DNA of 5,877 nucleotides from Bryobacterales bacterium (lineage in GTDB: Bacteria; Acidobacteriota; Terriglobia; Bryobacterales; Bryobacteraceae). Location of the stretch: the NCBI GenBank assembly GCA_003142355.1, contig PLMF01000423.1, positions 2,664-8,540 on the forward strand. Direction: 5' to 3'. The notes below the pieces were generated by a model that saw nothing but the letters and a program-made list of their open reading frames with translations, was not told the origin of the DNA and ran no database searches. The position numbers and the translations under genes were made by a program. Position 1 is the first letter of the stretch, and each line of letters opens with the position of its first letter. Shown here in pieces: positions 1-5,852 of the stretch.

Positions 1-1323
1 TACCTCATCAATCACAACGCCGACAACACCCTGGCCACCTTCCGTTTCAAACTGAAGGACGTCAAAATGTTCGCTGCCGAAGATGCCTTCAAGGCGGAGG
101 ACCGCGGTTTCGCCGCCGGCTCGTTCATCGTCAAGACGGAGGGCAATCCGGGCGACCTGCGCACGCGGCTGGAGACCGCCGCGGCGGCTCTCGGTATTGC
201 CGTCTATGCTTCGGCCGAAGTTCCTAGGGTTGCCATGCACGAGATGGCGGCTCCGCGGATCGCTCTGGTGCACACCTGGACCAACACGCAGAACGAGGGC
301 TGGTACCGGGTGGCTTTCGACCGCCTGCAAATCCCCTACGATTACATTTCCGACCAGAAGCTGAGGTCGACGGCCAACCTTCGCGACAAATGGGACGTGA
401 TTCTGCTCGGCCCGGTGGCCGGGACCGCGCAGCGCATCGTCAACGGCACGCCCATGCGCGGCGATCCGGTGCCGTGGAAGACGACCGACCTCACGCCGAA
501 CCTGGGCGGCTCTCCGGACACAACCGACGACATGCGCGGCGGTATGGGCCTCGAAGGGCTGGTGAACGTGGCCCGGTTCATCGATGCGGGCGGCCTTTTC
601 ATCACCATCACGGGGAACGCGTCGATTCCTATCGAATACGGCATCATCGAGGGCGTCACTATCAGCAGCACGCCGCAGTTGCGCGCCAGCGGCAGCGTAC
701 TCAACGCGGCGGTGGCCGATAAGCGCAGCCCGATTGCGTATGGTTACGGAGACAAACTGGCCGTGTACTTCAACCAGTCGCCGGTGTTTTCGTTGAGTGC
801 CGGCGGCGGATTTGGCGGATTCGGAGGCGGAGGCGGAGGCCGTGGTGGTGGTGGCGGTGGCGGCGGCGCAACGACAGGCCCCAACCGTCCGAGTGGCCGC
901 GGGACCCTGACCGAACCCGATACTCCGCAAGGACGCCCCTTGGAGATGGCTTCTCCGCCGGCCCCACGAGCCGCCGGCCAGCCGGCCGAGGAGGCGGATT
1001 TCGGGGGAGGTGGTAGTGGCCGCGGCGCTCCGTTACCGCCGGAGTTGCGGCCCCGCGTGGTGGTGCGGTTCGCCGAGGAGAAAGACCTGCTGGTTTCCGG
1101 CATGCTGGCGGGCGGCTCCGCGCTGGCCAATCAAGCCGCCGTGGTGGACGTTGCGCGCGGCAAAGGGCACGTGTTGTTGTTCGCCAACAATCCGATGTGG
1201 CGCAATGAGACGCAGGGCAGCTACTTTCTGCTGTTCAACGCCATGCTGAATTTCGACCACCTCGGAGTGGGCGTGGCGGCGGCTCCGGCCGCGGGCAGAG
1301 GCGGCAGAGGCGGGGGCCAGTAG
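1..1323 (+). CDS. M14-family zinc carboxypeptidase-like protein, C-terminal part (5' end outside window)
   Basis: The frame is open from base 1 to a TAG at 1321-1323 (440 codons), so the gene starts upstream; the ATG at 67 is internal. The visible part has no catalytic HxxE/H zinc site. It matches what I know of the C-terminal region of large secreted M14-type carboxypeptidases of Acidobacteria: a segment reading RGFAAGSFIV (window residues 37-46), then APRIALVHTWTNTQNEGWYR followed by an RLQIPYDYI stretch, a GATase-like fold, and a terminal GKGHVLLFANNPMWRNETQG followed by FLLFNAML. The family would hydrolyse peptides outside the cytoplasm, but activity cannot be judged from this fragment. 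A Gly-rich stretch (about 802-870) and a Pro/Gly-rich linker (about 871-1050) interrupt the C-terminal domain, and the protein ends in an RGGRGGGQ tail. Family assignment is from recalled resemblance; it is the 3' part only. Confidence 0.75.
   Translation, partial: YLINHNADNTLATFRFKLKDVKMFAAEDAFKAEDRGFAAGSFIVKTEGNPGDLRTRLETAAAALGIAVYASAEVPRVAMHEMAAPRIALVHTWTNTQNEGWYRVAFDRLQIPYDYISDQKLRSTANLRDKWDVILLGPVAGTAQRIVNGTPMRGDPVPWKTTDLTPNLGGSPDTTDDMRGGMGLEGLVNVARFIDAGGLFITITGNASIPIEYGIIEGVTISSTPQLRASGSVLNAAVADKRSPIAYGYGDKLAVYFNQSPVFSLSAGGGFGGFGGGGGGRGGGGGGGGATTGPNRPSGRGTLTEPDTPQGRPLEMASPPAPRAAGQPAEEADFGGGGSGRGAPLPPELRPRVVVRFAEEKDLLVSGMLAGGSALANQAAVVDVARGKGHVLLFANNPMWRNETQGSYFLLFNAMLNFDHLGVGVAAAPAAGRGGRGGGQ
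802..1050 (+). repeat. Low-complexity Gly-rich then Pro/Gly-rich coding insertion
   Basis: Codons from 802 to 870 encode almost only glycine with two Phe and one Arg, using mixed GGC/GGA/GGT codons. They are followed by a Pro/Ala/Gly/Glu-rich linker with a second FGGGGSGRG patch near 1000-1026. The folded sequence before it (AVYFNQSPVFSL) and after it (RPRVVVRFAEEKDLLVSGML) reads as one domain, so this is probably a flexible loop inserted in the C-terminal domain. It is also a likely place for replication slippage. Confidence 0.7.
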
Positions 1324-1390
1324 GGCCTATGTGGGGCGTGCGCGTGGGCGGCCCCCCCGGCGCGTGCTATGGGTGTTAGAGCAAGTCCGA

Positions 1391-1419
1391 TTGCCAGGAT
1401 CACCGTGAATGACGATAAT
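1391..1419 (+). promoter_or_regulatory. Sigma70-like promoter for satD
   Basis: TTGCCA (1391-1396) and GATAAT (1414-1419) are separated by exactly 17 bases, and each differs from the consensus -35 or -10 hexamer at one position. Transcription would start near 1426, about 38 bases before the satD ATG. It lies in the only non-coding space upstream of the pair, which makes satD and its partner an independent unit rather than an extension of the peptidase transcript. Prediction by eye only. Confidence 0.5.
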
Positions 1420-1451
1420 GTTTCTGTCGATATGAACGGCGACAATAATGC

Positions 1452-1457
1452 AGGGAG
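1452..1457 (+). promoter_or_regulatory. Ribosome binding site of satD
   Basis: AGGGAG lies six bases before the ATG at 1464, a normal Shine-Dalgarno spacing. It fixes this start, which also leaves the family's N-terminal strand (YYAVLTGDVI) complete. Confidence 0.65.
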
Positions 1458-1463
1458 ACGGCA

Positions 1464-2183
1464 ATGACGCAGTTCAAGTACTACGCCGTGCTGACCGGCG
1501 ACGTCATCAAGTCCAGTCGCCTCCCACCGGCTCAACTGGAATCGGTTCGTTCGTCGCTGATTAGCGCCGTGGATACGGCAAGAGGCTGGAAGCGAGGCTT
1601 GGTCAGAGGCAAGCCGGAGTTCTTTCGGGGCGACGCCTGGCAGCTACTGCTGACGGATCCGGCCATGGCCATGCGCGTTGGCATCCTCCTTCGTGCCTCC
1701 TTCCTGGCGGGAGGACTGGCGGATAGTCGTATCGCGATTGGGTTGGGAGAAGTCGACAAGATTTCTTCCGGGAGGGTCTCATTGTCAACGGGACAAGCTT
1801 TCACTATTGCGGGCAAGGCTTTGGACAATATGACTCGGTATTCGAGCATGACAATTGAGGTCTCGAAGTCGGTTGGTCCGTTGTCCGACTGGCTGCCCGT
1901 CGTCGGCCGTCTTTGCGATTCTCTCATTGGCCAGTGGACCCGGCGTCAGGCTGAGATCGTGTGTGCAGCCGTTGATCCAAAGGAGCCCGACTATGAGAAG
2001 ATCGGGCAATCGTTGAAGCCAGCCGTTTCAAAACAGGCCGTGGCCAAGGGGCTTAGCGGGGCGAACTGGTACGCGATTCGGGAGGCGGTTCGTCTGTTTG
2101 AGAAGACATCGTGGGAGATCGTTCTACAGACGAGAGGTGATGACAACCAAAAAAGGTTGTCTAGTATCAGACAACCGAAATAG
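1464..2183 (+). CDS. satD: SatD-family protein: predicted cyclase-like palm domain plus helix-turn-helix
   Basis: A 239-residue soluble protein with no signal peptide or membrane segment. The N-terminal half has the SatD family pattern: YYAVLTGDVIKSSR (6-19), FFRGDAWQLLL (53-63), RIAIGLGEV (89-97) and STGQAFTIAGKAL (108-120). I read this as a divergent class III nucleotidyl-cyclase-like palm: D13 and D57 sit where the two metal-binding Asp would be, and 110-120 aligns with the GdaVNvAARL motif, although the Asn and Arg of that motif are Thr114 and Lys118 here. Residues about 152-214, beginning near WTRRQAEIV and containing AVSKQAVAKGL, look like a sigma-region-4-type helix-turn-helix. SatD is known by name from the sat (acid tolerance) operon of Streptococcus mutans, where to my knowledge its biochemistry is unproven. 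It is followed 42 bases later by a DUF3307 gene, a pairing I recall from other bacteria. The last 13 residues (227-239) and the stop are encoded inside the palindromic array at 2141-2224. GC content is lower than in neighbouring genes. Family call is fairly sure; cyclase fold and DNA binding are inference. Confidence 0.8.
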   Translation: MTQFKYYAVLTGDVIKSSRLPPAQLESVRSSLISAVDTARGWKRGLVRGKPEFFRGDAWQLLLTDPAMAMRVGILLRASFLAGGLADSRIAIGLGEVDKISSGRVSLSTGQAFTIAGKALDNMTRYSSMTIEVSKSVGPLSDWLPVVGRLCDSLIGQWTRRQAEIVCAAVDPKEPDYEKIGQSLKPAVSKQAVAKGLSGANWYAIREAVRLFEKTSWEIVLQTRGDDNQKRLSSIRQPK

Positions 2184-2224
2184 GTTGTCTTAGAAGAGAC
2201 GTGTGAAACTGGTTGTCTAAGAGC
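2141..2224. repeat. Array of six alternating 8-bp half-sites, 14-bp period (three 28-bp units)
   Basis: Half-sites start at 2141 (TGACAACC), 2155 (GGTTGTCT), 2169 (AGACAACC), 2183 (GGTTGTCT), 2197 (AGACGTGT, degenerate) and 2211 (GGTTGTCT). Orientation alternates and every spacer is six bases: AAAAAA, AGTATC, GAAATA, TAGAAG, GAAACT. Read as 28-bp units, 2141-2168, 2169-2196 and 2197-2224 are three copies, with GAAATA/GAAACT similar in the second and third. Any two adjacent intact half-sites form a palindrome with 7-8 bp arms. The array begins within the 3' end of satD and stops one base before the downstream ATG at 2226. It could be a multi-dimer operator, possibly for the SatD helix-turn-helix, or an RNA switch with mutually exclusive hairpins controlling the second gene. 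No similar half-site pair is seen upstream of satD. Confidence 0.85.
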
Positions 2225-2225
2225 A

Positions 2226-2954
2226 ATGGCGGCAACATTCGTCGCAATACTCACGGCACATCTGCTTGGCGACTTCATCTTCCAGACGGAGTGGATGATC
2301 GAGCGAAAACGTCGGATTTGGGTCCTTGTTCTTCACGTTGCTATCGTCGTGTCGGCGTCGTACCTGTTGCTGGGGACCTTTCACTGGCGAATCCTGCTCC
2401 TGATCCTCCTGACACACTTCGTCATGGATGCTGTCAAGGTGTATTACCTTTCGGGTTCGCTCGCGTCGTTGTTGGTGGACCAATTCGTGCATCTCGCCGT
2501 CTTGCTCGCACTAGCCTGCTATTTTCCCGATGCAGCCAAGGATGGCTGGTGGATCACCAGGGTGAAGCCCGATCTATCGAGATGGTATTTCGCGTCTCTC
2601 AGCTTCATCTCGGGCATAATCCTCTGTGTTCCGGCAGGGGGAACTCTGATTGCCAAGGTTACCAGGCGCTTCACCGATGAGATCCGCGACAACGACATCG
2701 CAGGGCTGACACAGGGAGGCCAATACATCGGCTGGCTCGAGCGATTTCTGGTCATGCTGCTCTTGCTGATGGACCAGCCTAACGGGATCGGCTTCCTGAT
2801 CGCCGCAAAATCCGTCCTTCGATTCGGCGAGATCAAGGACCCAAGCCAACGCAAGGTCGCTGAGTACATCATCATCGGTACGTTTCTCAGCTTTGGATGG
2901 GCACTGTTGATCTCCATGTTGACACAGAAGGCGCTTAGATACTGGATACCGTAG
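2226..2954 (+). CDS. DUF3307-family multi-pass inner-membrane protein (SatD partner)
   Basis: A 242-residue membrane protein with roughly five to six hydrophobic segments (about 2-20, 32-50, 56-75, 86-100, 120-143, 168-182, 212-232). It fits DUF3307: an opening AHLLGDFIFQTEWM (11-24), THFVMDAVK (63-71), DQFVHLAVLL (85-94), and a C-terminal YIGWLERFLVMLLLL (167-181), AAKSVLRFGEI (193-203) and AEYIIIGTFLSFGWALL (212-228). H12/D16, H64/D68 and D85/H89 are three His/Asp pairs spaced i,i+4, which would sit on one helix face and suggest a metal site in the membrane. The function of DUF3307 is unknown to me; the streptococcal sat operon gene satE may be the equivalent, but I am not certain. The start at 2226 is set by the conserved N-terminus; upstream AAGAG (2219-2223) lies only two bases away and is a poor Shine-Dalgarno, so translation may depend on coupling to satD or on the structure of the array. 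No promoter is seen between the two genes. Confidence 0.82.
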   Translation: MAATFVAILTAHLLGDFIFQTEWMIERKRRIWVLVLHVAIVVSASYLLLGTFHWRILLLILLTHFVMDAVKVYYLSGSLASLLVDQFVHLAVLLALACYFPDAAKDGWWITRVKPDLSRWYFASLSFISGIILCVPAGGTLIAKVTRRFTDEIRDNDIAGLTQGGQYIGWLERFLVMLLLLMDQPNGIGFLIAAKSVLRFGEIKDPSQRKVAEYIIIGTFLSFGWALLISMLTQKALRYWIP

Positions 2955-3010
2955 CGCGAATCGAAGAACTACCGGAGCTTGGGCGCCGGGCGCACGGTCC
3001 GCGCCACCCC

Positions 3011-4312
3011 CTACTCTTCCGGCTCCAGCTCCAAGCTGCCGCCGGTCATTTCCTGGGGCGGATCGCCGCCGGCCATCTGCTGCGCCACAATCAGCCTGCG
3101 GGCGTGTACGCGAATCTGCGGCCACCACATCCAGAAAATGGAGGCGGCCAGCATGGAGATGACGCCGCCGCCGGCTACCGTAAGCGGCGCTCCCAAGCGG
3201 TCCGCAACCGCGCCCGCCAACAGCGCGCCGAAGGGCGCCATCCCCATGAACATCATCGAGTAGACCGACATCACACGGCCGCGCAACCGGTCTGGCGACA
3301 TGCTCTGAATGAGGGTGTTGGAAGAGCCCATCTGGATCATCATGGCGAAGCCACAGAGGGCCAGGATGGCGGCCGAGAGCCAGAAGATCCGCGAAAAAGA
3401 GAACGCCACCAGCCCGGCGCCGAACCCCAGGGCCGCCAATGCCACCCAGCGCCCCAGCCCCTTGAGGTCCCGGCGGCTGGCCAGCGTCAGGGCGGCCGCC
3501 AGCGCGCCGACCCCGGTCGAGCCCATCAGCCAACCCAGCGCCCTCGCGTCGCCGTGCAGGATGCGGTGGGCGAAGATCGGCATGAGCACGGCGAACGGCA
3601 TTCCCGTGATGCTTACCACGCCCAGCAGCATCAGCAAGGCGTGGATCGGCGGGTGCTGAATCACGAAGCGAAACCCTTCCGCCATGCGCGACAGCGGCGA
3701 GCCCGGCTGCGCCATCGGCTGATGCCGCGGGACGCGCATCAGCAGCAGCCCGACGATGACCGCGATGTAGCTCGCGCCGTTGGCGAAGAAACACCAGCCC
3801 TCGCCGATGCCGGCCACCAGAATGCCCGCAATGGCCGGCCCCACCATGCGCGAGGCGTTGAACATGGAGGAGTTGAGGGCGATGGCGTTCATGAGGTCGG
3901 GCTTCGCCACCAGGCCCACGATGAACGATTGGCGCGCGGGAATATCGAAGGAGTTCACCACCCCGAGCGACGCCGAGAGGGCGAAAATATGCCAGATGCG
4001 CACCGTGCCGGAGAGGGTCAGGGCCGCCAGGGCGAAGGCCAGCAGCATGGAGGCCACCTGGGTGCCGATCACCAGGCGGTGGCGGCTGTAGCGGTCGGCC
4101 ACGACGCCTCCCACGGGCGCCAGCAGGAACACCGGAATCTGCGCCGCAAACCCGGCCGCGCCCAGCAGCACCGGCGATCCCGTGAGCCGGTAAACCAGCC
4201 ACGCTTGCGCCACATTCTGCATCCAGGTCCCGATCAGGGAGATGAGCTGGCCGGCAAAGAAAAGCCGGAAATTGCGGTACTGGAGGGCGCGCAGGGTAAC
4301 CGGAAGCGGCAT
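3011..4312 (-). CDS. MFS exporter, MFS_3 (EntS-like) family
   Basis: A 433-residue protein from the ATG at 4312 down to a stop at 3011, with about twelve hydrophobic segments. It begins with the family's typical RALQYRNFRLFFAGQLISLIGTWMQNVAQAWLVY. Visible motifs are the loop 2-3 motif A (GGVVADRYSRHR, 68-79), NSFDIPARQSF (120-130), SRMVGPAIAGIL (154-165) and a second motif-A-like AGAVADRLG in the C-terminal half. This family exports siderophores or drugs by proton antiport, but the substrate cannot be read from the sequence and no siderophore genes are nearby. An in-frame TTG at 4345 would add 11 residues (MYRAVSYNESG); I prefer the ATG because the family normally begins close to the RALxYRNFR segment. 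It converges on the DUF3307 gene, 56 bases apart, and diverges from the gene at 4370. High GC content with strong shadow frames. Confidence 0.85.
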   Translation of the reverse strand: MPLPVTLRALQYRNFRLFFAGQLISLIGTWMQNVAQAWLVYRLTGSPVLLGAAGFAAQIPVFLLAPVGGVVADRYSRHRLVIGTQVASMLLAFALAALTLSGTVRIWHIFALSASLGVVNSFDIPARQSFIVGLVAKPDLMNAIALNSSMFNASRMVGPAIAGILVAGIGEGWCFFANGASYIAVIVGLLLMRVPRHQPMAQPGSPLSRMAEGFRFVIQHPPIHALLMLLGVVSITGMPFAVLMPIFAHRILHGDARALGWLMGSTGVGALAAALTLASRRDLKGLGRWVALAALGFGAGLVAFSFSRIFWLSAAILALCGFAMMIQMGSSNTLIQSMSPDRLRGRVMSVYSMMFMGMAPFGALLAGAVADRLGAPLTVAGGGVISMLAASIFWMWWPQIRVHARRLIVAQQMAGGDPPQEMTGGSLELEPEE

Positions 4313-4321
4313 GCCACTTTC

Positions 4322-4346
4322 ATTGTAGGAGACGGCTCGGTACAAT
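4322..4346. promoter_or_regulatory. Dyad ATTGTA-N13-TACAAT, possible divergent -10 elements
   Basis: TACAAT at 4341-4346 on the + strand and TACAAT on the - strand (4327-4322) form a 6-bp dyad between the divergent MFS and exported-protein genes. Each is one base from the -10 consensus and correctly oriented for its gene, giving + transcription from about 4353 and - transcription near 4315. Neither has a clear -35 hexamer, and the - strand start would leave almost no leader before the ATG at 4312. Tentative. Confidence 0.3.
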
Positions 4347-4358
4347 CTTTTGGTCGAT

Positions 4359-4363
4359 AAGGA
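4359..4363 (+). promoter_or_regulatory. Ribosome binding site of the exported protein gene
   Basis: AAGGA lies six bases before the ATG at 4370, and supports that start together with the signal peptide that follows. Confidence 0.6.
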
Positions 4364-4369
4364 AAACGT

Positions 4370-5848
4370 ATGCGAAGAACCGTGCTGTTTGCAATTGCCG
4401 CCTGGACAGCGCTATGTCAGACCAGGCCGTGGACCACCCATACCGACCCGCTGGGCTTCACCGTGCAAACTCCCGCCGGATGGCAAGCCGCGGGGGACCG
4501 CCAATCGGGCCGCGTGACGGTGACCGGCCCGGGCCGGGAGCAGGTGATCGTCTGGCCGGTATTCATGGCGGCCGCGATGGACGGGCGTTCGGCGCCCGCC
4601 GTGCTCCAGCGCCTGGCGGGCGCCTCGGGGGTGAACGCCGCTTGGGATACGCCACAGGCGCTTCCGGCTCGCGCGGTGCGCATGACCGGCCGATGGGGCG
4701 ATCGAACCGCGGTGGCATCGTTCACCTGGACGGCCAGCGCCAAGGGCACGGCGGGCTACCTGTTCGTCGTCGCCGCTCCCAACGCGGTCTACCGCGCCGA
4801 GCAGGATACGCTCACCAGGATCCTGGAGAGCTTTCGCGCGGCTGGCGCGCCCATCGATGGCGCCTCCAAGAGCGCCTCGCCGGGAGCGCCCGCGGTGAAC
4901 TGGGTGCGCTGGCAAGATCCCAAGGAGAACGCCTTCAGCATCGAAGTGCCGGCGGGTTGGAAGGTGAACGGCGGGTTATTCCGCTTCGCCCCCCTCGATA
5001 CGCGCCCCGCATGGGAAGCGGTCTCGCCCGACGGCCAGATCCGGATCACGGGCGGCGACCCCCAGCTTGGGCCCTTCACCGAGCCCAACCAGGTGCTTGC
5101 CATGGCGGGCTTTCGCGAAGGCTCCGAGTACTCGCCGGGTTACGGCTTGCGCTACATCGTGCGCCGCTACGTGCCCGGCGCTCCTTTCGTACGCGAATAC
5201 GTGGCGGCGCGCGCGCCCCAGTTCTGCACCGGCCTGGCGATCACCGACAACCGCGACCGGTCCGACGCCGATGCCGCGATCAATGTGATTTACCAGCGGT
5301 ACGGCACCATGGGCGTCATGATGCAGATCCATTCCGGCGAGGTATCCTTCACGTGCAATCGGCAAGGGCGGGCGATGGCCGGCTACTACTTCGCCAGCAC
5401 GCTGCGGACCCAGTCGGCGGGGATGCCGGGTGGATTGTGGCTGGCTCAGAATTTGTGCGGGTACCTGGCCCCGCGCGACCAGGCGCAATTGGCGCAGTCG
5501 ATCGCCAAGCACATCGTGGAATCCGGGAAGCCGAACCCGCAGTGGGAGAATATGCAGTCGGGCATCACCATGAACTCATCGAGAATCGCGGCCCAAACGC
5601 AGGAGGCGGTTTCGAACATTATTTCCGAAACCTACTGGAGCCGGCAGAAGACCATGGACGAGATCAGCCGCCGCCGCGAGAACGCCATTCTGGGCACGGT
5701 GGACGTGGTGGACCCGGCCAGCGGCAAGCAAATCAAAGTGGACAACAGCGCGAACTACTACTGGATGGACAACCGCGGCATGATTGCAGGGACCCAGACC
5801 GACACGCGGCCGAACCTGGATTTCCGGGAACTGACGAAACTGCCGTAG
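4370..5848 (+). CDS. Probable exported protein with two DPxxF...PAGW beta domains; function unknown
   Basis: A 492-residue protein with an N-terminal signal sequence: MRR, then a hydrophobic VLFAIAAWTALC, with cleavage likely near residues 16-20. Two related segments follow: DPLGFTVQTPAGWQAAG (26-42) and DPKENAFSIEVPAGWKVNGG (183-202), each opening a mainly beta region of PsbP/Mog1-like appearance; the first ends in a YLFVVAAPNAVYRAEQDTL helix/strand pair typical of such folds. The middle contains three separated cysteines (in QFCTG, FTCNRQ and NLCGYL). The C-terminal about 100 residues form a different module: a charged helix with SRQKTMDEISRRREN, then AILGTVDVVDPASGKQIKVD, then NYYWMDNRG. 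I recall this tail in other acidobacterial proteins, without a known function. It probably acts in the periplasm or outside the cell. C16 lacks a proper lipobox, so I do not call it a lipoprotein. High GC, in keeping with a native gene. Confidence 0.7.
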   Translation: MRRTVLFAIAAWTALCQTRPWTTHTDPLGFTVQTPAGWQAAGDRQSGRVTVTGPGREQVIVWPVFMAAAMDGRSAPAVLQRLAGASGVNAAWDTPQALPARAVRMTGRWGDRTAVASFTWTASAKGTAGYLFVVAAPNAVYRAEQDTLTRILESFRAAGAPIDGASKSASPGAPAVNWVRWQDPKENAFSIEVPAGWKVNGGLFRFAPLDTRPAWEAVSPDGQIRITGGDPQLGPFTEPNQVLAMAGFREGSEYSPGYGLRYIVRRYVPGAPFVREYVAARAPQFCTGLAITDNRDRSDADAAINVIYQRYGTMGVMMQIHSGEVSFTCNRQGRAMAGYYFASTLRTQSAGMPGGLWLAQNLCGYLAPRDQAQLAQSIAKHIVESGKPNPQWENMQSGITMNSSRIAAQTQEAVSNIISETYWSRQKTMDEISRRRENAILGTVDVVDPASGKQIKVDNSANYYWMDNRGMIAGTQTDTRPNLDFRELTKLP

Positions 5849-5852
5849 AAGC

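Noticed and set aside
1369..1467. Small open frame (32 residues) overlapping the satD start by ATGA
   Set aside because: Its ATG has no Shine-Dalgarno sequence, and the likely satD promoter at 1391-1419 would start transcription inside it. Its frame is simply the continuation of the peptidase frame past the stop.
2142..2190. Intrinsic terminator at the end of satD
   Set aside because: The stems are only 7-8 bp and moderately AT-rich, and none is followed by a run of T.
2141..2224. CRISPR array
   Set aside because: Spacers are only six bases, half-sites alternate in orientation, and there are no cas genes. It is a palindromic operator-like or hairpin array.
2955..3010. Bidirectional terminator between the convergent genes
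   Set aside because: Only a weak GGCGC/GCGCC pairing with a long loop is visible and there is no T tract.
2574..4202. Long - strand open frame overlapping both the MFS and DUF3307 genes
   Set aside because: It is low-complexity (Gly/Arg/Ala-rich), out of frame with the transporter, and antisense to a recognisable membrane protein.
4313..4345. TTG start adding 11 residues to the MFS exporter
   Set aside because: Relatives usually begin just before the RALxYRNFR segment and no ribosome binding site favours the TTG, though it cannot be excluded.
3104..4360. Long + strand open frame opposite the MFS gene
   Set aside because: It is very rich in His, Arg, Gln and Gly without hydrophobic core patterning, and mirrors a clear transporter in a high-GC region, so it is a shadow frame.
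4412..4426. Lipoprotein lipobox in the exported protein
   Set aside because: The residues before C16 are T-A-L, which do not fit the lipobox pattern with a small residue at -1.
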